Shown here one piece after another: positions 56,069 through 60,610 of a stretch of 60,610 nucleotides of DNA. The notes beneath the pieces are model-generated. The model was not told where the DNA came from. It worked only from the letters and a program-made list of their open reading frames with translations, and did not search any database. The translations under genes were made by a program, and so were the position numbers. This DNA is from Actinomyces oris (GTDB lineage: Bacteria > Actinomycetota > Actinomycetes > Actinomycetales > Actinomycetaceae). The stretch lies in NCBI RefSeq assembly GCF_001937665.1, contig NZ_MSKL01000030.1:1-60610 (forward strand), read 5' to 3'. The first letter of the stretch is position 1. Every line of letters starts with the position of its first letter.

Positions 56069-58459
56069 TCATCGGGCCCCGCGCACGGCGCGGGCGGCGC
56101 CTACCAGGCTGGTCAGGCTCGCCTCGGTCTCGGCGTAGGCGCGGGTCTTGAGGCCGCAGTCGGGGTTGACCCAGACCTTCTCGGCCCCCAGGGCGTCGAC
56201 GGCCCGCTGGAGCAGGTCGGTGCACTCGGCCTGGCTGGGCACGCGCGGGGAGTGGATGTCCCACACGCCCGGGCCGAGCTGACGCTCGAAGCCGTGCTCG
56301 GCCACCGCAGGAAGGATGTCCATGCGCGAGCGGGAGGCCTCGATGGAGGTCACGTCGGCGTCGAGGTGGTCGACCGCGTCGATGACGACATCGAACTCCG
56401 AGTAGCACAGGTGGGTGTGGATCTGGGTGGCGGGAGCCGCCCCTCCGGTGGCCAGGCGGAAGGAGCCGACGGACCACTCCAGGTAGGCGGGGCGGTCGGC
56501 GCGCCGCAGCGGCAGAGTCTCACGGATGGCGGGCTCATCGACCTGGATGACGCCGATGCCGGCGGCCTCAAGGTCCGCCACCTCCGCACGCAGGGCCAGC
56601 CCCAGCTGGTCGGCGACCTGAGCGCGCGGGATGTCGTCGCGGACGAAGGACCAGGCCATGATCGTCACCGGGCCGGTGAGCATACCCTTGAGGGGCTTGT
56701 CGGTCAGGGACTGGGCGTAGGCCGACCAGGCAACCGTCATGGGCTCGGGGCGGGCGACGTCGCCCCACAGGATGGAGGGGCGGGTGCAGCGCGACCCGTA
56801 GGACTGGACCCATCCGTGCTCCGTGGTCACGAAGCCGTCGAGCAGCTCGGCGAAGTACTGGACCATGTCGTTGCGCTCGGCCTCGCCATGGACCAGGACA
56901 TCCAGGCCCAGGCGTTCCTGAAGGGCGACGACGCTGGCGATCTCTGCGCGCATGGCTGTGTCGTAGGCGGCATCGTCGAGCTCACCCTTGCGCCAAGCGG
57001 CGCGGGCCTTACGGATCTCAGCGGTCTGAGGGAAGGATCCGATGGTGGTGGTGGGAAGCTCGGGAAGACCGAGGCGCTCGTCCTGGGCCGCCTTGCGCTC
57101 GGCGTAGGGGGCTCGAGTGCGGTCGGCGTCCGTGACGGCGTCGACGGCGGCGCGGACCTCGTCGCGGTGCACGCCCGGGTGGGCGGCGCGCTGCTTGCGC
57201 AGGTCGGCGTCCTGGGCGAGCTCTGCGGCGATGGCGTCACGGCCCGTCCCCAGGCCCTTGGCCAGGGTGATCACCTCGCCGACCTTCTGATCGGCGAAGG
57301 CGAGCCAGGAGCGGATCTCCGGGTCGATGGCGGTCTCGCGCTCGACATCGTGCGGCACGTGCTGCAAAGAGGTGGAGGTCGCCACCGTGATGGGAGTGCC
57401 CTCGGGAAGGCGCTCGCGCAGCTGCTCGAGCGTCTCCATGGCCCGGTTCAGGTCGGTGCGCCAGATGTTGCGTCCTGAGACGACGCCGGCAACGACGGCC
57501 TTGCCCTCCAGGGCGGCCAGGTCTCCGGCCTCCGGCAGGGAACCGGCCACGAGGTCGAGACCCACGGCCTCGATCGGGGCCTGCCCGAGCACGGGCAGGG
57601 CGTCACCCAGGGAGCCGTAGGTCCCGGCCACCAGGATCTGGGGGCGCTCCACGATGGCGCCCAGCCAGGTGTAGGCGTCACGCACGGCGTCGAGGACGCG
57701 CTGACGCTCGACGTTCCAGGAGTCGGAGACCAGGGCGGGCTCGTCGAGCTGGACCCAGGTGGCACCGGCCTCGTGCAGGTCCATGAGGAGATGACCGTAG
57801 GCGTGCAGGACGTCGCTGAGCCGGTCCAGGGGGTGGAAGCCCTCGGCGGCCTCATCGGAGGGCTTGGCCATGAGCAGGTAGCTCACCGGCCCCACGACGA
57901 CGGGGCGCACCTCGATCCCAGCGGTCTGGGCCTCGCGGACCTGGTCGGCGATGGCGGTGTCGACGTAGCCGATGGGTGTGGAGGCGTCGATCTCGGGGAC
58001 CAGGTAGTGGTAGTTGGAGTCCAGCCACTTGGTCATCTCCATGGCCGGGCGGGAGCCCTCACCGCGAGCCAGCGTGAAGTAGCCCTCGATGTCGAGGGCG
58101 CCGTCGGCGTCCAGCAGGTCACGGAAACGGGCGGGTGCGGCCCCCAGGGTGGCCGTCACCTGAAGAACCTGGTCGTAGAGGGTGAAGTCCGCCGGGACCG
58201 AGGCGGGCTGAGTCAGCCCCAGGTCCGTCAGGCGCGAGCGAGTCGCCCCGCGCAGCTCGGCAGCGGCGTGCCTGAGCTCATCGACGCTCAGGTTCCCCTT
58301 CCAGAAGGACTCCACGGCGCGTTTGAGCTCGCGGTCCCTGCCGATGCGGGGGTATCCCAGAATGGTGGCCCCCGGCAGGGGGGCGGAGGGGACCTGTGAC
58401 TCGGTCACGGCGATCTCAGCCGGTGAGGCGGGGGCGACCGACTCAGGGGTGGCGCTCAT
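56069..58459 (-). CDS. metE: Cobalamin-independent methionine synthase
   Basis: Transfers methyl from 5-methyl-THF-triglutamate to homocysteine without B12. Two barrels: the N-terminal half opens with TILGYPRIGRDRELK and holds folate contacts; the C-terminal half has TTIGSFPQTAEIR, the HGEAERNDMVQYF segment, and zinc ligands in IHTHLCYSEFD and the later NPDCGLKTR (Cys). 796 residues. ATG overlaps the metF stop (ATGA), so metF-metE is one coupled unit under the SAM riboswitch. Confidence 0.96.
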   Translation of the reverse strand: MSATPESVAPASPAEIAVTESQVPSAPLPGATILGYPRIGRDRELKRAVESFWKGNLSVDELRHAAAELRGATRSRLTDLGLTQPASVPADFTLYDQVLQVTATLGAAPARFRDLLDADGALDIEGYFTLARGEGSRPAMEMTKWLDSNYHYLVPEIDASTPIGYVDTAIADQVREAQTAGIEVRPVVVGPVSYLLMAKPSDEAAEGFHPLDRLSDVLHAYGHLLMDLHEAGATWVQLDEPALVSDSWNVERQRVLDAVRDAYTWLGAIVERPQILVAGTYGSLGDALPVLGQAPIEAVGLDLVAGSLPEAGDLAALEGKAVVAGVVSGRNIWRTDLNRAMETLEQLRERLPEGTPITVATSTSLQHVPHDVERETAIDPEIRSWLAFADQKVGEVITLAKGLGTGRDAIAAELAQDADLRKQRAAHPGVHRDEVRAAVDAVTDADRTRAPYAERKAAQDERLGLPELPTTTIGSFPQTAEIRKARAAWRKGELDDAAYDTAMRAEIASVVALQERLGLDVLVHGEAERNDMVQYFAELLDGFVTTEHGWVQSYGSRCTRPSILWGDVARPEPMTVAWSAYAQSLTDKPLKGMLTGPVTIMAWSFVRDDIPRAQVADQLGLALRAEVADLEAAGIGVIQVDEPAIRETLPLRRADRPAYLEWSVGSFRLATGGAAPATQIHTHLCYSEFDVVIDAVDHLDADVTSIEASRSRMDILPAVAEHGFERQLGPGVWDIHSPRVPSQAECTDLLQRAVDALGAEKVWVNPDCGLKTRAYAETEASLTSLVGAARAVRGAR

Positions 58460-59667
58460 GCGTTCTCCTTGGTGATGGTGGTGTGGGGCTGGACGGGGTG
58501 GCGGGAAGAGAGTGCTGCACCGGGAGAGCCGCAGCGCAGGAAGGAGGGGCCTCGGCCGGGCGTGGCCTGGAGGTATCCGCGATCGACGGCGTCACGCACC
58601 TCCCGATCGGGCGCGGCTCCGGCCAGGATGCCGCCCAGACGCAGGTGGCTGATGACGTCGAGGGCCGGCCGAGTGCGGTTGAAGGTGTACAGGTGCAGTC
58701 CGGGGGCCCCGGCACGCAGCAGGGCGGTGGCCAGGTCGAGCGTCGCACCAATACCGCGTTCCACGAGGGTTGCGCCACTGGCTGATCCCAGTGAGGATCG
58801 CAGGCTCTCGGGCACACGCACCCCGGTGAGCGCCTCAAGGCGGGTGAGCCGACGCAGGTCGGTCAGAGGGATCACCCCGGGAAGGATCGGGATGCTCACC
58901 CCCGCGTAGGAGGCCGCGTTGGTCAGCGCCACGTAGTCGGCCGCGTCGTAGAACACCTGGGTGATCGCCATGTCCGCTCCGGCGGCCTGCTTGGCGGCCA
59001 GGACCTCAATGGCCTCGATATGGTCACTGGTGGCCGGGTAGGCGGCCACGGCGATAGTGACGTGACGCCTGCCGTCACCGAAGAAGTCGGCCTCGACCTC
59101 CCGGATGACCCGGACGAGGTCGTCGGCGTGGCGCAGTTCCCCGGCGACGTCGTCGGCCCGGGTACCGGCTGGGGGGTCACCGCGCAGGGCGAGGAAGCGC
59201 CGCACTCCCATGCGAAGGAAGCGGGTGACGATGTCGACGGCCTCCTGCTTGCGGTAACCGATACAGGTCAGATGCGCCATGAGGGGAATGGTGCTGCACT
59301 CCAGCACGTGAGCGAGCACACTCTCGGACGGATTGGTCTGCTCCTGGACCACGCGCACGCGGGGCACGGCCTCACGCTGACCCGCCGCAGGCTCGGAAGG
59401 ACTCTCCTCATGCCCCGCACCGCTGATCCCTCCTGCGGGGTCGGTGACGAAGGTGGGCCGGTAGGTCACCGAGACGAAGTCGGGCCCGGTGGCGAGGAGC
59501 CGGTCGATGCGGCCCCAGGTGGCGGAGGCGGCCTTACCCGGACGCGGGGGGAAGAGCTCCAGGCTGACGGTGGGCAATGGCCGGACGGCTCCGGTCTCAG
59601 CGTTACTCAAGCCGTCGCCGCGGCTCCCGGCCGTGGCTGTGGGCTCGGTGGGCTCATTGTCTCGCAC
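58456..59667 (-). CDS. metF: 5,10-methylenetetrahydrofolate reductase
   Basis: Flavin enzyme producing 5-methyl-THF for MetE. Barrel core with VSLELFPPRPGKAA (normally SFEFFPP) and FVSVTYRPTF, HLTCIGYRK, LALRGDPPAG and ADMAITQVFYDAADY. I take the GTG ending at 59667 as start (VRDNEPTEP), about 403 residues; it follows GGAG that is also part of the riboswitch stem. The upstream frame to 59784 reads through the riboswitch and is not coding. A Gly/Glu-rich insertion at about residues 75-105 is unusual for the family. Confidence 0.93.
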   Translation of the reverse strand: MRDNEPTEPTATAGSRGDGLSNAETGAVRPLPTVSLELFPPRPGKAASATWGRIDRLLATGPDFVSVTYRPTFVTDPAGGISGAGHEESPSEPAAGQREAVPRVRVVQEQTNPSESVLAHVLECSTIPLMAHLTCIGYRKQEAVDIVTRFLRMGVRRFLALRGDPPAGTRADDVAGELRHADDLVRVIREVEADFFGDGRRHVTIAVAAYPATSDHIEAIEVLAAKQAAGADMAITQVFYDAADYVALTNAASYAGVSIPILPGVIPLTDLRRLTRLEALTGVRVPESLRSSLGSASGATLVERGIGATLDLATALLRAGAPGLHLYTFNRTRPALDVISHLRLGGILAGAAPDREVRDAVDRGYLQATPGRGPSFLRCGSPGAALSSRHPVQPHTTITKENA

Positions 59668-59671
59668 ATCG

Positions 59672-59756
59672 TCTCCATCGATCCTGGCTGAAGCACCCGC
59701 GTACCGGGTTGCTGCGGCGTCATGGAACCAGGTCTCTCGGCCGCTCTGGATGGTTG
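59672..59756 (-). promoter_or_regulatory. SAM-I (S-box) type riboswitch of metFE
   Basis: The minus-strand RNA reads with S-box landmarks in order: closing stem CCATC (59749-59753), AGAGCGGCCGAGAGACCTGG, CATGACGCCGC, the invariant GCAACC, a short P3 with CCCG/CGGG, GGTGCTTCAGCCAGG, and closing arm GATGG (59675-59679). The closing arm runs straight into GGAG, the metF Shine-Dalgarno. SAM binding should lock P1 and hide the ribosome site. Class assigned from landmark order, without a covariance search. Confidence 0.82.
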
Positions 59757-59820
59757 AGCGTATCAAACCACGGCTGTTTCCCACCCTCGCCGGCGTCCCA
59801 CATAGCGAGAATGACTCCGC

Positions 59821-60222
59821 TCAGTCGCCGGTCCGGTCCTCGCCCCATGTCACCCAGCAGGCGAGCCGTTCCGGCGGAGCCCAGCTCGAGTCCCTGGTGC
59901 CGACCTCTCCGGTGGCGGACGAGACCACTAGGGAGGCCAGGCTCGGCTCTCCTCGAGCGGCGCAGTCGTGACTGACCATGGAGAGTAACGGTCCCATATG
60001 ACGCGGCAGCACGCTCCGTCCGATCGAATCACTGAGCTCGCCGTAGGTGATGACCTCACGGTGCTGAGCGATTTCTATCAGAACGGAGCGTGCTGCGTTG
60101 GTGGCCTGGGCCAGCCTCGGGGTGAGCCGGCGCATCCTCTCCCCCACTGGGAAGTAGTCACCGACGGTGATGGCGAGCGGTTGAGACACAGTGCGATGAT
60201 CCGGCTTGTCCGAGCTCTTCAC
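59821..60222 (-). CDS. Small MGMT-like winged-helix protein of unknown function
   Basis: 133 residues. The segment EVITYGELSDSIG is like the DNA-binding start of MGMT/Atl1-type proteins (TTYGELA...IG), followed by LPRHMGPLLSMVSHDCAARG and SLASLVVSSATGEVG. No PCHR active-site Cys motif is present, so alkyl transfer is unlikely. GTG at 60222 is used; an ATG at 60135 behind GGGGGAG is possible. Divergent from nothing; it lies just upstream of the metF riboswitch on the same strand. Function unknown. Confidence 0.6.
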   Translation of the reverse strand: MKSSDKPDHRTVSQPLAITVGDYFPVGERMRRLTPRLAQATNAARSVLIEIAQHREVITYGELSDSIGRSVLPRHMGPLLSMVSHDCAARGEPSLASLVVSSATGEVGTRDSSWAPPERLACWVTWGEDRTGD

Positions 60223-60263
60223 AAGCTCGTTCCCGCTGGGCCCTCACCCCGAGGCCCGCATGA

Positions 60264-60610
60264 TCAGCTGGCCATGCGACGACGCACCAGGATGAATCCA
60301 CCTCCCAGGGCGATGGCGGCCACCGCCAGGACGATGGCGGTCATGCTGGCGCCGGTGAGCGGAAGACGGCCGCCACCGGTAGCTGCTGCAGCAGCAGCGG
60401 CCTGGCCCTGACCGGCCTGAGCGTTGCCGCCGGGTTTGGCGATGCTGGAGTTCTTCTGTCCAGCACCCGCCTTGGAGTCGGGGGTGTTGGCCCCCTGTGC
60501 GTCCTGGCCGGCGGTGCCGGTGGCACCATCAGCAGCGGTGGAGCCGTTGTTGTTCGGGGAGGCAGCGGCGGAGGGCTGGTTACCGCCGTTGTTACCAGCG
60601 TTGTCAGCCT
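60264..60610 (-). CDS. LPXTG-anchored surface protein, C-terminal end (partial)
   Basis: Only the last 114 residues are in the window; the gene continues past the right edge. A low-complexity Asn/Gly/Ala/Gln-rich stalk ends in RLPLTGA (sortase motif LPLTG), then a hydrophobic helix (MTAIVLAVAAIALGGGFIL) and a positive tail (VRRRMAS). This is the cell-wall sorting signal of a sortase substrate, typical of actinomycete fimbrial or adhesive proteins. The functional head is not visible. Confidence 0.85.
   Translation of the reverse strand, partial: ADNAGNNGGNQPSAAASPNNNGSTAADGATGTAGQDAQGANTPDSKAGAGQKNSSIAKPGGNAQAGQGQAAAAAAATGGGRLPLTGASMTAIVLAVAAIALGGGFILVRRRMAS

Noticed and set aside
56252-57478. 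Long plus-strand frame opposite metE
   Set aside because: Shadow of metE, no motifs, no ribosome site.
60341-60529. A 62-residue Pro/Arg-rich minus-strand frame near the right edge
   Set aside because: It is a different frame of the LPXTG protein stalk; the sorting signal frame is clearly the coding one.

Overview
The window is high-GC actinobacterial chromosome, most likely an oral Actinomyces of the oris/naeslundii/viscosus kind. The evidence is consistently GC-rich codon use, the arrangement pheST-argCJBDR-argG-argH-mpg-tyrS and infC-rpmI-rplT-tsnR, an actinobacterial PriA-type HisA, a sortase-anchored surface protein at the right edge, and an actinobacterial rRNA-operon leader at the left edge. 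The genus is inferred, not proven. I saw no insertion sequence, prophage, CRISPR array or tRNA gene.

Layout. 1-310: promoter and antitermination leader of an rRNA operon that runs off the left edge on the minus strand. 409-17787, almost all minus strand: tyrS, a methyltransferase/MarR/SRPBCC operon, mpg, argH, then argG and the tightly overlapping argC-J-B-D-R block, a flavodoxin-like gene, and pheS-pheT. A plus-strand formate/nitrite-type channel sits between argH and argG. argF, which usually lies between argD and argR in this cluster, is absent. 17988-29619 is an accessory stretch: a MerR-regulated ABC exporter, a divergent MarR/membrane-protein pair, a broken duplicate of the exporter's 3' end, a secreted esterase-like protein, a glutamate-type ABC importer (order as in gluABCD), a TetR regulator and a GT1-type glycosyltransferase. 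29662-32067: tsnR-like methyltransferase, rplT, rpmI and infC; infC starts at a non-standard AUC behind a long structured leader. 32389-36094: an ABC-type pair, a small unknown gene and an SseB-like gene.

36174-42447 is a histidine cluster (hisC, hisB, an unknown gene, hisH, priA/hisA), split by a divergent membrane Ser/Thr protein kinase gene. 42545-46868: a CPA1 Na+/H+ antiporter and a RecQ-like helicase fused to a phosphoribosyltransferase-like domain. 46917-54318 is the most interesting region. A minus-strand set of genes encodes a small membrane protein, a processive GT2 synthase, a membrane-anchored concanavalin-fold-like protein, WecB, a DUF2334 deacetylase-like protein and a secreted clan-A-like glycoside hydrolase lipoprotein. 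It has its own AT-rich promoter with phased repeats upstream. By gene content it looks like a synthase-dependent exopolysaccharide system of the B. subtilis ydaJKLMN / Listeria pss type, without an obvious BcsB partner or c-di-GMP module.

54637-60610: hisD, then metE and metF under a SAM riboswitch whose closing stem contains the metF Shine-Dalgarno, a small MGMT-like gene, and the 3' end of an LPXTG protein. Many genes are coupled by 4-base ATGA/GTGA overlaps, and several promoters place the start codon at the predicted transcription start (leaderless).
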